Part shown: one piece after another, positions 10,220 through 19,654 of the stretch
How the letters are laid out: each line of letters opens with the position of its first letter
How positions within the stretch are numbered: the stretch's first letter is position 1
Assembly: GCF_019599185.1 (NCBI RefSeq)
Contig: NZ_JAIEUL010000012.1
Span: 62,001 to 126,000 of the forward strand
Length of the DNA: 64,000 nucleotides
Source: Cryobacterium inferilacus
GTDB taxonomy: Bacteria > Actinomycetota > Actinomycetes > Actinomycetales > Microbacteriaceae
Reading direction: 5' to 3'
Program-made: the position numbers and the translations under genes
Notes under the pieces: generated by a model
Databases searched by the model: none
What the model was told of the DNA's origin: nothing
What the model saw: only the letters and a program-made list of their open reading frames with translations

Positions 10220-12013
10220 CTACAGGTAGCGGGCGTACGCGGCGACGGTGAGGAAGGTCGGGAACTCGGGTTCGAGTGCCGCGGACCTGAACACCTCCAG
10301 GGCGTCGTCGAACCTGTCCCCGGTCGTGCGGGGCAGGGCCGCCATTTCCTCGCCGACCAGCCCGGCCACCCAGCCGGCGTCGATCTTGCGCCCATCATCC
10401 AGTGCCGAGCCGTCGTGGATCCACTGCCAGATCTGCGACCGGGAGATCTCCGCGGTCGCGGCGTCCTCCATCAGGTTGTCGATGGCCGCCGCGCCCACGC
10501 CGCGCAGCCAGGATTCGATGTAGCGCAGGGCGATGCGCACATTGTCGCGCACCCCCGCCTCGGTGATCTGACCGCCGGCAGAGGCCACATCCAGCAGGTC
10601 GGCCGCGGTCACCCGCACCTCGTCACGGGTGCGCTCCAGCTGGTTGGGCCGGTCACCGAGCACCGCATCGAACTCGGCCCTGGCGGTGGGGATGAGGTCC
10701 GGATGCGCCACCCAGGTGCCGTCGAAGCCGTCGCCGGCCTCGCGGCGCTTGTCGGCGGCGACCTGCTCGAGTGCCCGTTCGGTCACGGCGGGGTCGCGCC
10801 GGTTGGGGATGAAGGCGCTCATCCCGCCGATCGCGTACGCGCCCCGTTTGTGGCAGGTGGCCACAAGCAGCTCGGTGTACGAGCGCATGAACGGCACCGT
10901 CATGGTGATGTCCTTGCGGTCGGGCAGCACGAACCGGCGACCCCTGGCCCGGAAGGTCTTGATGATGCTGAAGATGTAGTCCCACCGCCCGGCGTTCAGG
11001 CCCGCGCAGTGGTCGCGCAGTTCATAGAGGATCTCGTCCATTTCGAACGCGGCCTGGATGGTCTCGATCAGCACCGTGGCCCTGATCGTGCCGTGCCCGA
11101 TGTTGAGGTGGTCCTCGGCGTGGCTGAAGATGTCGTTCCACAGCCGCGCCTCGAGGTGGCTCTCGAGCTTGGGCAGATAGAAGTACGGGCCGCTGCCGTT
11201 CTCGATCAGCCGGCGGGCATTGTGGAACGCGTACAGGCCGAAGTCGACCAGGCTGCCGGAGGCGGGCATCCGTCGGTTGGCCCGGTCCACGAAGGTGAGG
11301 TTCTTCTCCACCAGGTGCCAGCCGCGGGGCCGCATGACGATGGTCGGGGTGGTGCCGGGGCGGGCGCCGTCCTGGCGACCGGCGGGGGCGCCGGTCACCC
11401 GGTACGCCTTGCCGTCCGGACCGTCGTACGACAGGGTGCCGCGCACCGCGTCGAACAGGGTGAGCTGGCCCTCGATCACGTTGGCCCAGGTGGGGCTGGT
11501 CGCGTCCTCCTGGTCGGCCAACCAGACGGCCGCGCCGGAGTTGAGCGCATTGATGGCCATCTTGCGGTCGGTCGGACCGGTGATCTCCACCCGGCGGTTC
11601 TCCAAGCCGGGGCCGGGGCCGGCCACCCGCCAGGACGGGTCGCTGCGGATGTGCGCGGTCTCGGGCAGGAACCGCGGATCGCGCCCGTTCGCGGCATCCA
11701 CCCGGGTCTGCAGCCGCGCGGCCAGGAGGTCGTGGCGGGTGCCGGCGAAGCGGTCATGCAGTTCGGCGAGGAACTCGAGGGCCTCCGGCGTGAGGATCTC
11801 GTCGTAGCGGTCGCCGAGCTCCCCGGTGATCTCGAGGTGCGGGTGGATGGTGGTGAAACTGCCGGTACTGGTCTCCCCGAACGCGCGCCCGGTGGTCGAG
11901 CCGATCCCGGTGGTCGAGCCGATCCCGGTGGTCGAGCCGATCCCGGTGGTCGAGCTTGTCGAGACCCGGCGAGTGCTGCTCGGTGGCGCTGGTGACAGCG
12001 GTGGTGTGGTCAT
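10220..12013 (-). CDS. aceB: Malate synthase A
   Basis: The 597-residue enzyme condenses glyoxylate with acetyl-CoA to malate in the glyoxylate shunt. The malate synthase signature [16 protein letters not shown] is present, along with the [11 protein letters not shown] segment carrying the conserved arginine and the [13 protein letters not shown] stretch. It is longer than usual for malate synthase A (about 530-550). The excess is an N-terminal tail of about 45 residues encoded by an 18-bp tandem repeat. The tail appears to be translated, since a GAGGAGA ribosome site lies seven bases before ATG 12013 and no other start follows the repeat. aceA lies 62 bp upstream on the same strand, facing ramB. 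Confidence 0.96.
   Translation of the reverse strand: MTTPPLSPAPPSSTRRVSTSSTTGIGSTTGIGSTTGIGSTTGRAFGETSTGSFTTIHPHLEITGELGDRYDEILTPEALEFLAELHDRFAGTRHDLLAARLQTRVDAANGRDPRFLPETAHIRSDPSWRVAGPGPGLENRRVEITGPTDRKMAINALNSGAAVWLADQEDATSPTWANVIEGQLTLFDAVRGTLSYDGPDGKAYRVTGAPAGRQDGARPGTTPTIVMRPRGWHLVEKNLTFVDRANRRMPASGSLVDFGLYAFHNARRLIENGSGPYFYLPKLESHLEARLWNDIFSHAEDHLNIGHGTIRATVLIETIQAAFEMDEILYELRDHCAGLNAGRWDYIFSIIKTFRARGRRFVLPDRKDITMTVPFMRSYTELLVATCHKRGAYAIGGMSAFIPNRRDPAVTERALEQVAADKRREAGDGFDGTWVAHPDLIPTARAEFDAVLGDRPNQLERTRDEVRVTAADLLDVASAGGQITEAGVRDNVRIALRYIESWLRGVGAAAIDNLMEDAATAEISRSQIWQWIHDGSALDDGRKIDAGWVAGLVGEEMAALPRTTGDRFDDALEVFRSAALEPEFPTFLTVAAYARYL
11891..11966 (-). repeat. 18-bp tandem repeat and TCGACAAGCTC element inside aceB
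   Basis: Three 18-bp units (GGTGGTCGAGCCGATCCC) begin at 11891, 11909 and 11927, followed by a diverged copy containing GAGCTTGTCGAGAC (reverse of GTCTCGACAAGCTC). They are translated in frame as repeated STTGIG near residues 18-40 of malate synthase. The last copy matches the core of the repeats at 25877-25918. Confidence 0.85.
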
Positions 12014-12025
12014 GATCGTGTCTCC

Positions 12026-12061
12026 TCTGAAGCGATGCGAATGTCTGAAGCGATGCGAATG
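12026..12061. repeat. Two tandem 18-bp copies in the aceA-aceB gap
   Basis: TCTGAAGCGATGCGAATG occurs twice back to back (12026-12043 and 12044-12061), filling most of the gap between aceA and aceB just upstream of the aceB ribosome site. Confidence 0.85.
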
Positions 12062-12075
12062 TCGGGGCGGGCCGG

Positions 12076-13440
12076 CTAGAACTGCTCGGCCTCGGTGGAT
12101 CCAGCCAGCGCGAGGGTGGCGCTGGTCGGGTTGAGCGCGGTGGCGATCCGGTCGAAGTAGCCGGTGCCCACCTCCCGCTGGTGGCGGGTGGCGGTGTAGC
12201 CGTCGACCTCCGAGGCGAACTCGGCCTCCTGCAGGTCGACGTATGCGCTCATCTGACGCTCGGAGTAGTCCTTGGCCAGGGTGAACATGGAGTGGTTGAG
12301 GGCGTGGAAGCCGGCCAGCGTGATGAACTGGAAGGCGTACCCGCAGGCCGCGAGCTCACGCTGGAACGCGGCGATCTGCTCGTCGTTCAGGTGCGACTTC
12401 CAGTTGAACGACGGCGAGCAGTTGTAGGCGAGCTTCTTGCCGGGGAACCGGGCGTGGATCTCCCTCGCGAAGCGCTGGGCCAGGGCCAGATCTGGCTCAC
12501 TGCTCTCCACCCAGAGCAGGTCGGCGTACGGCGCGTAGGCCAGGCCGCGCGCAATCACCACGTCGGGTCCGTTCGCCGTGTCGTAGAACCCCTCGGCGGT
12601 GCGGCCGCCGGTGAGGAAGCCCTGGTCGCGCTCGTCGATGTCGCTCGTGATGAGGGTGGCCGCGAGCGAGTCGGTGCGAGCGATGATGATCGTGGGCACG
12701 CCGGCGACATCCGCCGCCAGCCGGGCCGCGTTGAGGGTGCGGATGTGCTGGCCGGTAGGCACAAGCACCTTGCCGCCCATGTGGCCGCACTTCTTCTCGC
12801 TGGCCAACTGGTCCTCCCAGTGCACGCCGGCCGCGCCGGCCTCGATCATCGAGGCCATCAGCTCGTAGGCGTTCAGCGGGCCGCCGAAACCGGCCTCGGC
12901 GTCGGCGACGATGGGCGCCATCCAGTCGATGCCCTCGCCGTTGTTGGTGGCATCGGCCCCGGATGCGACCGCCTCCGCTCCCTCGATCTGGCCGGCCCGC
13001 AGCAGCGCGTTGTTGATGCGCCGAACCACGGCAGGAACCGAGTTCGCCGGGTACAGCGACTGGTCGGGGTAGGTCTGGCCGGAGAGGTTCGCGTCGGCGG
13101 CGACCTGCCAGCCGGACAGGTAGATGGCCTTGAGCCCGGCGCGCACCTGCTGCACGGCCTGGTTGCCGGTGAGCGCGCCGAGAGCGGCGACCCACTCGGG
13201 GTTCTCCGGGGTGCCGTTCTGGTGAATGAGCTCCCAGAGCTTCTCGGCCCCACGGCGGGCCAGGGTGCGCTCCTCCCGAACGGCTCCGCGCAGGGCGATC
13301 ACGTCCTCCGCCGTGTAGTCGCGGCGGACCCCCTCCCAGCGCGGGTCGGCGGCCCATTCCAGGGCGAGCTCTGCGGCCGTCTGGGTCTGGTCGCCGGGGC
13401 GGGCGGCGGATGCGGCGCTTGATGCGGTGGGGTTGGTCAT
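12076..13440 (-). CDS. aceA: Isocitrate lyase
   Basis: The 454-residue enzyme cleaves isocitrate to glyoxylate and succinate, allowing growth on acetate or fatty acids. The family signature with the catalytic cysteine, KKCGHMGGK, is present, as are [17 protein letters not shown] and the [15 protein letters not shown] metal-binding segment. I place the start at ATG 13440, because AGGAG lies six bases upstream; a longer open frame to 13506 lacks such a site. aceB follows on the same strand and ramB is divergent, an arrangement that suggests RamB control. Confidence 0.97.
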   Translation of the reverse strand: MTNPTASSAASAARPGDQTQTAAELALEWAADPRWEGVRRDYTAEDVIALRGAVREERTLARRGAEKLWELIHQNGTPENPEWVAALGALTGNQAVQQVRAGLKAIYLSGWQVAADANLSGQTYPDQSLYPANSVPAVVRRINNALLRAGQIEGAEAVASGADATNNGEGIDWMAPIVADAEAGFGGPLNAYELMASMIEAGAAGVHWEDQLASEKKCGHMGGKVLVPTGQHIRTLNAARLAADVAGVPTIIIARTDSLAATLITSDIDERDQGFLTGGRTAEGFYDTANGPDVVIARGLAYAPYADLLWVESSEPDLALAQRFAREIHARFPGKKLAYNCSPSFNWKSHLNDEQIAAFQRELAACGYAFQFITLAGFHALNHSMFTLAKDYSERQMSAYVDLQEAEFASEVDGYTATRHQREVGTGYFDRIATALNPTSATLALAGSTEAEQF

Positions 13441-13548
13441 GGTGTTCTCCTCGGTCAGCGTCATTGCGGAACTGGTGCGGAACTGGTGCGGCTTCTGTGC
13501 CTGCACCCACTCTGCGGCGCATCATCGTCGGCAAGCCGGGCCCGATCC

Positions 13549-13569
13549 GAAGAAGAAAACCTGTTCTTC
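13549..13569. promoter_or_regulatory. Inverted repeat in the aceA-ramB divergent promoter region
   Basis: GAAGAA (13549-13554) and TTCTTC (13564-13569) face each other with nine bases between, inside the 167-bp gap between aceA and ramB. It is a candidate regulator-binding site. It does not obviously match the published corynebacterial RamB box. Confidence 0.3.
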
Positions 13570-13607
13570 CGGTTGTGTGAACAATCACCGCATGTGACCA
13601 TGAGCAG

Positions 13608-15134
13608 ATGGTCACCGTCGATCCCAGCTCACCCTCCGCCGCCGCGCCCGCCCGGCCCGCAATCGCCCCGACCCCCGCCGCAGGTGGTGCCGATCCGGGC
13701 GAAACGGGTCTGGATGCGCTCACGCTGGGCCGCCGCATCCGGGACCGCCGGCACCGGCTCGGCCTCACCCTCGACACCCTGGCCACAGCCGTTGACCGGG
13801 CCCCGTCGCAGATCTCGATGATCGAGAACGGCAAACGCGAACCGAGGCTCTCGATGCTGCGGCTGATCGCGGCAGCCCTCGACACCACCGTGGACGAGCT
13901 GCTCCGCACCGACGCGCCGACCCCCAGGGCCGCCCTCGAGATCGCGGTGGAACGCGCCCAGCGCGGCCCGGTCTTCACCGCCCTGGGCCTGCCCCGCTTC
14001 CGGGTCGGCCCCGGCCAGCCCGACGACACCCTGCAGACCATCCTCACCCTGCACAACGAGATCGAACGGCTGCACCGGGAGCGGGCCGCCACCCCGGAGG
14101 AGGCCAGACGGGCCAACGCCCAACTACGCGCCGAGATGCGCGCGCGCGACAACTACTTCCCCGACCTCGAGGCCCAAGCCCTCGAGCTCCTCACCGCCGT
14201 CGGGCACTCCGGCGGTCCTGTCTCCCAGCAGGTGGTGGCCGACATGGCCGCCCATCTCGGCTTCTCCCTGCACTACGTCACCGACCTGCCGCACTCCACC
14301 CGCTCGGTCACCGACAAGCACAACGGCCGAATTTACCTGCCCACCGAGCAGTCCGCCTCCCGCGACAGCCGCTCCCCGATCCTCCAAGCGTTCGCCAGCC
14401 ACCTCTGCGGGCATGCCGAACCGAAAAGTTACGCCGATTTTCTGCGCCAGCGGGTGGAGACCAATTACCTCACCGCGGCCATCCTGCTACCCGAAACCGA
14501 CACCCTGCGGCTGCTCAACGACGCCAAGGCCGCCCACCGTATTTCGCTCGAAGACCTGCGCGATGCGTTCTCGGTCTCCTACGAGACCGCCGCGCACCGG
14601 TTCACCAACCTGGCCACCGCCCGGCTGGGCATCCCGGTGCACTTCATGAAGGTGCACGAGTCGGGCACCATCATCAAGGCCTACGAGAACGACGACGTGC
14701 AGTTCCCCTCCGACGCCCTCGGCGCCGTCGAGGGCAGCACCGTCTGCCGCAGCTGGACCGCCCGCACGGTCTTCGACGTGCCGGACCGGTTCAGCCCCTG
14801 GTACCAGTACACCGACACCCCCGCCGGCACCTTCTGGTGCACCTCCCGCATCGAGAAGGCCAAGGAGGGCGACTACTCGGTGAGCGTGGGTGTGCCGTTC
14901 GCACACGTCAACTGGTTCCGCGGCCGGGAGACCGCCAACCGGGCGGTATCCCGCTGCCCGGACGAATCCTGCTGCCGCCGCGCCCCTGCAGATCTCTCCG
15001 GTCGCTGGCAGGGCCAGGCCTGGCCGGTCGCCCGCACCCCCACAAGCCTGCTCGCGGCGTTGCCCACCGGCACCTTCCCGGGTGTCGACCCCACCGAGGT
15101 CTACCAGTTCCTCGAGGCCCACGCCCCCGACTAG
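13608..15134 (+). CDS. ramB: RamB-type XRE-family regulator of acetate metabolism
   Basis: The 508-residue protein has an XRE helix-turn-helix at about residues 43-105 (LTLDTLATAVDRAPSQISMI, then ENGKREPRLSML), a central IrrE/DUF955-like region and a C-terminal cysteine-containing domain typical of short-chain fatty-acyl transcriptional regulators (CPDESCCRRAPADLSGRW). In Corynebacterium, RamB represses aceA, aceB and acetate activation genes in response to carbon source. Here it faces aceA-aceB, supporting the same role and probable self-regulation. The start is ATG 13608; no clear ribosome site is visible. Confidence 0.9.
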   Translation: MVTVDPSSPSAAAPARPAIAPTPAAGGADPGETGLDALTLGRRIRDRRHRLGLTLDTLATAVDRAPSQISMIENGKREPRLSMLRLIAAALDTTVDELLRTDAPTPRAALEIAVERAQRGPVFTALGLPRFRVGPGQPDDTLQTILTLHNEIERLHRERAATPEEARRANAQLRAEMRARDNYFPDLEAQALELLTAVGHSGGPVSQQVVADMAAHLGFSLHYVTDLPHSTRSVTDKHNGRIYLPTEQSASRDSRSPILQAFASHLCGHAEPKSYADFLRQRVETNYLTAAILLPETDTLRLLNDAKAAHRISLEDLRDAFSVSYETAAHRFTNLATARLGIPVHFMKVHESGTIIKAYENDDVQFPSDALGAVEGSTVCRSWTARTVFDVPDRFSPWYQYTDTPAGTFWCTSRIEKAKEGDYSVSVGVPFAHVNWFRGRETANRAVSRCPDESCCRRAPADLSGRWQGQAWPVARTPTSLLAALPTGTFPGVDPTEVYQFLEAHAPD

Positions 15135-15140
15135 ATCCGC

Positions 15141-15270
15141 CGACTTGCCGGAAACCGCCCCTTCATCGCACCCGAAGGGACCTTATGCGGCAACTCGCGA
15201 CAGTGCAGTTCGCCGACTTGCCGAAAATGCCCCTTCAGCTCGCCCGAAGGGCGAACTTTGCGGCAACTCG
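15141..15270. repeat. Two tandem copies of an intergenic hairpin repeat (GGCAACTCG family)
   Basis: Two copies, 15141-15197 and 15214-15270, lie 73 bp apart between the convergent ramB and marR-like genes. Each has outer arms CGACTTGCCG and CGGCAACTCG and inner arms CCCCTTC and GAAGGG, so each can fold into a two-step hairpin. Related copies occur at 31292-31431. They may act as a bidirectional terminator. Confidence 0.8.
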
Positions 15271-15320
15271 CGACAGTGCGCTGGCGAGCGGGGCGAGGGA
15301 TGGGCGGATGCGCGCTGCTG

Positions 15321-15782
15321 TTAGAGCGCGGCGCGGGCCAGGTCGGGCAGGCGGTGCAGGGCATCGACGAGGGGGCCGAGCTCCGGCTCCTCCTCTGCGG
15401 CGGCGAGCGCGCCGGCCAGGGCCTCGTCGTAGGCCGGGCGGGCACGGGCGAGCAGGGCCTTTCCGGCCTCGGTGAGTTCGGTGTAGATCCCCCGCCGGTC
15501 ATCGGCACAGAGGATGCGCGTGAGCAGCGCCCGGTCCTCCAACCGGTTCACCAGCCGGGTCGTCGCACTGCTCGACAGCGCCGCGGCGCGAGCCAGCTGC
15601 TGCATCCGCATGTGCCAGCCGTGCTGCCGACTGAGGGCGTCGAGCACGGTGAACTCGACCACAGAGAGGTCGAACCCGGACTGCAGGGCCCGCTCGAGCA
15701 CGGTCTCAATGCGACCGTGCAACGCGGCCAGCGTGCGCCACCCCTGCGCCCGAACCTCCACGGCGTCGTCTTCGATGCTCAT
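15321..15782 (-). CDS. MarR family transcriptional regulator
   Basis: The 153-residue protein has the MarR winged helix-turn-helix: MRMQQLARAAALSSSATTRL and then VNRLEDRALLTRI, flanked by dimerisation helices. Such proteins usually repress their own gene and neighbours and respond to small aromatic ligands. I start it at ATG 15782, where GGGAG lies about nine bases upstream; the open frame extends to 15920 but that part is a CTGACC-rich repeat without homology. The transglutaminase operon lies upstream in the same orientation, 140 bp away. A possible operator is at 15860-15878. Confidence 0.88.
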   Translation of the reverse strand: MSIEDDAVEVRAQGWRTLAALHGRIETVLERALQSGFDLSVVEFTVLDALSRQHGWHMRMQQLARAAALSSSATTRLVNRLEDRALLTRILCADDRRGIYTELTEAGKALLARARPAYDEALAGALAAAEEEPELGPLVDALHRLPDLARAAL

Positions 15783-15859
15783 GCGTGCTGCTCCCTCGAC
15801 CCGACCTGACCTGACCCTGACAGGACCAGACCCAACCCGGCCTGACCCGACACACTCGC

Positions 15860-15878
15860 GCAAGTACAACGCGCTTGC
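15860..15878. promoter_or_regulatory. Candidate MarR operator
   Basis: GCAAG (15860-15864) and CTTGC (15874-15878) form an inverted repeat with nine bases between, upstream of the marR-like gene and overlapping AT-richer sequence that could hold its promoter. MarR proteins usually bind such short palindromes. Confidence 0.35.
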
Positions 15879-15922
15879 AACTACCAGTGTAGGCAGATCG
15901 GGCGTCCAGGCCCGCCCCACCG

Positions 15923-16765
15923 CTACGACTCCCGGGTGATCTCCACCTTCACGAACAACTGTGACCCGCCAGAGCCGGCGTAGACGCCGCGCAGCGGTGC
16001 GATGTCGTTGTAGTCCCGGCCGCGGCCCACGGCCACGTGCCGGTCACCGATGTCGATCTGGTTGGTGGGGTCGTAGCCGCGCCAATCCCCGCAGAACCAC
16101 TCCACCCAGGCGTGCGATTCGCCCGTGACCGTCTCGCCGATGTCGGCCTGCGGTTTGGGGTGCAGGTAGCCGGACACATACCGGGCCGGAATGCCCGCCG
16201 ACCGGAGGGCGCCGAGGGCGACGTGAGTGATGTCCTGACAGACACCACGCTTATCGGCCCAGGCCTCCCGCGCATTGGTTTTCACCCCGGTGACCCCCTG
16301 CACGTAGGCCATGTTCTCGCCCACGAACCGGCAGATCTCCTGCGCCGCGTCGCACGGGTCGAGCCGGCCGGCGATCTCGGCGGCAGCCGCCACCACATCC
16401 GCCGGCGGTTCGGTGAGCGCGGTCTGCCAGGACTGCTCCACCGAGGAGGTGGACCTGGCCACCAGGGCCGCCAGGTCCTCCCACGGCATCGGGTGCAGCA
16501 GATGCTCCCGCGGCGACACCTCGACGAGGCTGTTGGCGGTCAGGGTGAGTTCGCCGTGCGGGGTGAGCACCTCGAACGACGACACCCTGGTGCCCCAGTA
16601 GTCCACGTAGTTGTGGTTGCTCGAGAGCGGGCTGATGTCCAGATTGGAGTACAGCACGAACTGGTCGGGTGAGGTGACGGGCAGCATCCGCGCCTCGTTG
16701 TACGACGTCGCCACCTCGCCGTTGTAGCGGTAGCCGGTGGTGTGCCGGATGCGCAGCCGCTTCAT
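15923..16765 (-). CDS. Transglutaminase-like cysteine peptidase family protein
   Basis: The 280-residue protein has an N-terminal beta domain (LRIRHTTGYRYNGEVATSYN) and a transglutaminase core with all three catalytic positions: Cys in KRGVCQDITH, His in GESHAWVEWF and Asp in WRGYDPTN. It overlaps the alpha-E gene by four bases and completes a three-gene operon with the circularly permuted ATP-grasp protein. Comparative genomics has linked this trio to a predicted peptide-ligation or protein-modification pathway, but no substrate is established. It appears cytoplasmic, having no signal peptide. Confidence 0.92.
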   Translation of the reverse strand: MKRLRIRHTTGYRYNGEVATSYNEARMLPVTSPDQFVLYSNLDISPLSSNHNYVDYWGTRVSSFEVLTPHGELTLTANSLVEVSPREHLLHPMPWEDLAALVARSTSSVEQSWQTALTEPPADVVAAAAEIAGRLDPCDAAQEICRFVGENMAYVQGVTGVKTNAREAWADKRGVCQDITHVALGALRSAGIPARYVSGYLHPKPQADIGETVTGESHAWVEWFCGDWRGYDPTNQIDIGDRHVAVGRGRDYNDIAPLRGVYAGSGGSQLFVKVEITRES

Positions 16766-17691
16766 GACGCCTCCCCCGTCCAGGTCGGCACCGCGCTGGT
16801 CGGGAAGTACCGGTTGCCGATCGACTCCGACGCCGTACTGGTGGCGTCCTGCACCATGTCCATGTGTCCGGGCAGGTCACCCAGGATTTCCATGATCGGC
16901 CGGTACTCCAACTGGCTGCGGATCTGGCCGAGGATGCGCTGCGAGGAATCGGAGACGCCCACCCGGTCGGTGCGCGGCTCGAGTTCCTGCAGGCATTGCT
17001 CTGCGCGGGTGATCGAGTACACGATCGACCGGGGGAACAGGCGGTCCAGCAGGAGGAACTCGGCCGCGTTCCGCGCCGACGGAACCCCGCGGTAGGTGCG
17101 CAGGTACGATTCGTACGCGCCGCAGGAGCGCAGAATGGTGGTCCAGGACGGCCCGCTGTTCTCGGTCAGCGACCGGGTGGCCAGGAGCCTCGCGGTCATA
17201 TCGGCCTGTTCCAGGCTGCGTCCCAGGGTGAAGAACTGCCAGGCGTCGTCCCGGCTGGCGCTGGATTCGACGATCCCCACGGCCAGGGCCGCCCGCTCGC
17301 GCACCCAGCCGAAGAAGTCATGGGTCTTGGCGCTGGCGACGTTCCTCGGCATCTTCGTGTAGGTGGTGTTCAGGCACTCCCACAGTTCGGTCGACACGAT
17401 CTCCCTGGCCCGGCGCGCGTTCTCCCTGGCGGCGCCGAGCGAGTACGCGATCGACGACGGATGCGTGCGGTCGGCCGCCAGGGTCGCGAGCACGTCCTTG
17501 CGGGTGAGGTCACGGTTCGGCGGAACCGGGCTGCCCATCAGGTGCAGCAGCGACCGGCAGGCCAGGTTCTCCTCGATCCACGGGTCCTCCAGCAACAGCT
17601 GCAGGTGCACATCCAGGATGCGCGCCGTTCCGTCGCTGCGTTCGATGTAGCGGCCGATCCAGAACAGGCTCTCGGCGATGCGGCTCAGCAT
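16762..17691 (-). CDS. Alpha-E domain-containing protein
   Basis: The 309-residue protein opens with MLSRIAESLFWIGRYIERSD, the hallmark of the all-helical alpha-E family, and has the internal TARLLATRSLTENSGPSWTT region. Its biochemical role is unknown. It always travels with circularly permuted ATP-grasp and transglutaminase genes, as here, where it overlaps the upstream gene by seven bases and the downstream one by four. It may be a scaffold or carrier for the ATP-grasp ligase; that is inference. Confidence 0.92.
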   Translation of the reverse strand: MLSRIAESLFWIGRYIERSDGTARILDVHLQLLLEDPWIEENLACRSLLHLMGSPVPPNRDLTRKDVLATLAADRTHPSSIAYSLGAARENARRAREIVSTELWECLNTTYTKMPRNVASAKTHDFFGWVRERAALAVGIVESSASRDDAWQFFTLGRSLEQADMTARLLATRSLTENSGPSWTTILRSCGAYESYLRTYRGVPSARNAAEFLLLDRLFPRSIVYSITRAEQCLQELEPRTDRVGVSDSSQRILGQIRSQLEYRPIMEILGDLPGHMDMVQDATSTASESIGNRYFPTSAVPTWTGEAS

Positions 17692-19367
17692 TCGAGGGTC
17701 CTTTCAGCAGTCGGGAGAGTGCGTTGTTGCTGTTGTTGTTGCTGTTCCTGGTCCTCGTCGCCCGGCGGGGTGTCCTGCGGGGAATGATCGACGACCCGGG
17801 GCGGGATGATCGAGATCGACTGGGTGTTCGCGGCCTGTTCGTTGACGAGGCCCTGGATGTTGCGGGCCGAGCCGGTGTTGCCGAAGTCGGGCTCGAGGCC
17901 GATCACCCAGGTGTCTTTGGACCCGCCGCCCTGGCTGGAGTTCACCACGAGTTCGCCTTCGGGCAGGGCCACCCGGGTGAGGCCGCCAGGCAGCACCCAG
18001 ACATCTGACCCGTCGTTGACGGCGAAGGGGCGCAGGTCGGCGTGCCGGGGCCGCATGCCGTCCTCGACGAGGGTCGGGATGGTGGACAGCTGCACCACCG
18101 GTTGGGCGATCCAGCCCCGCGGGTCCCTGAGCAACTGCTGCCGCAGGGTCGCGAGCTCCGCCTTCGTCGCCGCCGGGCCCACCACGAGACCCTTGCCGCC
18201 GGAGCCGTCGACGGGTTTGACCACGAGCTCGTCCAGCCGGTCCAGCACCTCCTCGAGGGCCAGCGGGTCTTCGAGCCGCCAGGTGTCGACGTTGGGGATG
18301 ATCGCGTCCTCACCGAGGTAGTACTTGATCAGCTCTGGCAGGTAGGTGTAAACGAGCTTGTCGTCGGCGACCCCGTTTCCCACGGCGTTCGCGATGGTGA
18401 CGTTGCCCAGCCGCGCCGCCATCAGGATGCCTGGCGATCCCAGCTGGGAGTCGGCGCGGAACTGCAGTGGGTCGAGGAACTCGTCGTCGACCCTGCGGTA
18501 GATCACATCCACCCGGGTGGGACCGGCGGTGGTGCGCATCCACACCCGTCCGCCGGAGCAGAACAGGTCGCGGCCCTCGACCAGCTCGACACCCATCAGG
18601 CGGGCGAGCAGGGTGTGCTCGAAGTAGGCGGAGTTGAACACGCCGGGGGTGAGCACGACGATGTTCGGGTCGTCGACGCCGGCCGGAGCGGAGGCGCGGA
18701 GGGCCTGCAACAGCTTGTTGGGGTAGTCACCCACCGGGCGTACCCGCATGGAGACGAACAGCTCAGGCAGGGTCTGCGCCATCACGCGTCGGTTGGAGAT
18801 CACATAGCTGACACCGCTGGGCACCCGCACGTTGTCTTCGAGTACCCGCCAGGCGCCCACCTCATCACGGATGAGGTCGATCCCGGAGACCTGGATCCGC
18901 ACGTTGTTCGCCGAGGTGATTCCGGCGGCCTGCCGGTGGAAGTGCTTGGAGGAGGTGATCAGCCCGGCCGGGATCACGCCGTCCCGCACCGCGGCCTGGG
19001 GGCCGTAGATGTCGGCGAGGAAGGCCTCGAGGGCCAGGACCCGCTGTTTGATGCCGGCCTCGACGTTCAGCCATTCCGGCTGCGCGATCACCCGGGGCAC
19101 CGCGTCGAGCGGGAACGGCCGTTCCTCTCCGGCGAAGTCGAAGGTGACCCCCTGGGCGAGGTAGGAACTGGCCAGCGCATCGGTGCGACCGCGCAACTCC
19201 TCCTGCGTCATCTTGGCCAGCGCGCCGTACACGTCCTTGTACGCCGCTCGCGCCTCGGTCGGTGACAGCGAGGACGGATCGGGGAACATCTCGTCCCAGG
19301 CCGAGGTCTGACCCCGCTCGCGGGGTGGTGCGGAGGTAGCGCCATAGCCACTGAAGAGGTCAACCAT
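17685..19367 (-). CDS. Circularly permuted type 2 ATP-grasp protein
   Basis: The 560-residue protein matches the circularly permuted ATP-grasp family: RVLEDNVRVPSGVSYVISNR, the metal/ATP segment VDVIYRRVDDEFLDPL and the VVKPVDGSGGKGLVVGP glycine-rich loop. ATP-grasp enzymes join carboxylates to amines or thiols through acyl phosphates, so a peptide-bond or amide-forming reaction is likely. It is the first gene of the operon with alpha-E and transglutaminase genes. The C-terminal tail is odd: a run of seven glutamines (coded near 17724-17755 by CAA/CAG repeats) in a hydrophilic extension. Confidence 0.93.
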   Translation of the reverse strand: MVDLFSGYGATSAPPRERGQTSAWDEMFPDPSSLSPTEARAAYKDVYGALAKMTQEELRGRTDALASSYLAQGVTFDFAGEERPFPLDAVPRVIAQPEWLNVEAGIKQRVLALEAFLADIYGPQAAVRDGVIPAGLITSSKHFHRQAAGITSANNVRIQVSGIDLIRDEVGAWRVLEDNVRVPSGVSYVISNRRVMAQTLPELFVSMRVRPVGDYPNKLLQALRASAPAGVDDPNIVVLTPGVFNSAYFEHTLLARLMGVELVEGRDLFCSGGRVWMRTTAGPTRVDVIYRRVDDEFLDPLQFRADSQLGSPGILMAARLGNVTIANAVGNGVADDKLVYTYLPELIKYYLGEDAIIPNVDTWRLEDPLALEEVLDRLDELVVKPVDGSGGKGLVVGPAATKAELATLRQQLLRDPRGWIAQPVVQLSTIPTLVEDGMRPRHADLRPFAVNDGSDVWVLPGGLTRVALPEGELVVNSSQGGGSKDTWVIGLEPDFGNTGSARNIQGLVNEQAANTQSISIIPPRVVDHSPQDTPPGDEDQEQQQQQQQRTLPTAERTLEC

Positions 19368-19654
19368 GTCTGGATGCTAGTCGCCCGGTGTTGCCAGTTT
19401 GTTTCCTACTCGTGGCGCGTCGAGAAGGCAGCGCGCCGAGGCACCGACCGGCCAAAACCTGCCCCGTCCCCGTTCTGAGACCGCCCCCCGCAACTCCGAC
19501 TGCATACAACAAACCGTCGTGGAGCCGGTATTTCCGGAACAAAATCGTGCAATGTGCACCGAGTTGTGCCTTTTTTGCATACAGTTAGCAGCAGTTCGAT
19601 TCTGACGTCCACGTCGTTTACGTTTCGGCAGCACCAACCTGGATTCGAGTACTC
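19368..19654. other. Divergent intergenic region, AT-richer than surroundings
   Basis: This 287-bp gap separates the ATP-grasp operon from the fused transporter gene. It is visibly less GC-rich than its neighbours around 19520-19600 (for instance TTTTTTGCATACAG near 19568), as expected of promoters. No gene, RNA or clear operator was recognised. Confidence 0.5.

Noticed and set aside
17724..17755. CAA/CAG run as a possible frameshift or sequencing artefact.
   Set aside because: The frame remains open and ends normally a few codons later with the expected overlap to the next gene, so it is treated as a real glutamine-rich tail.
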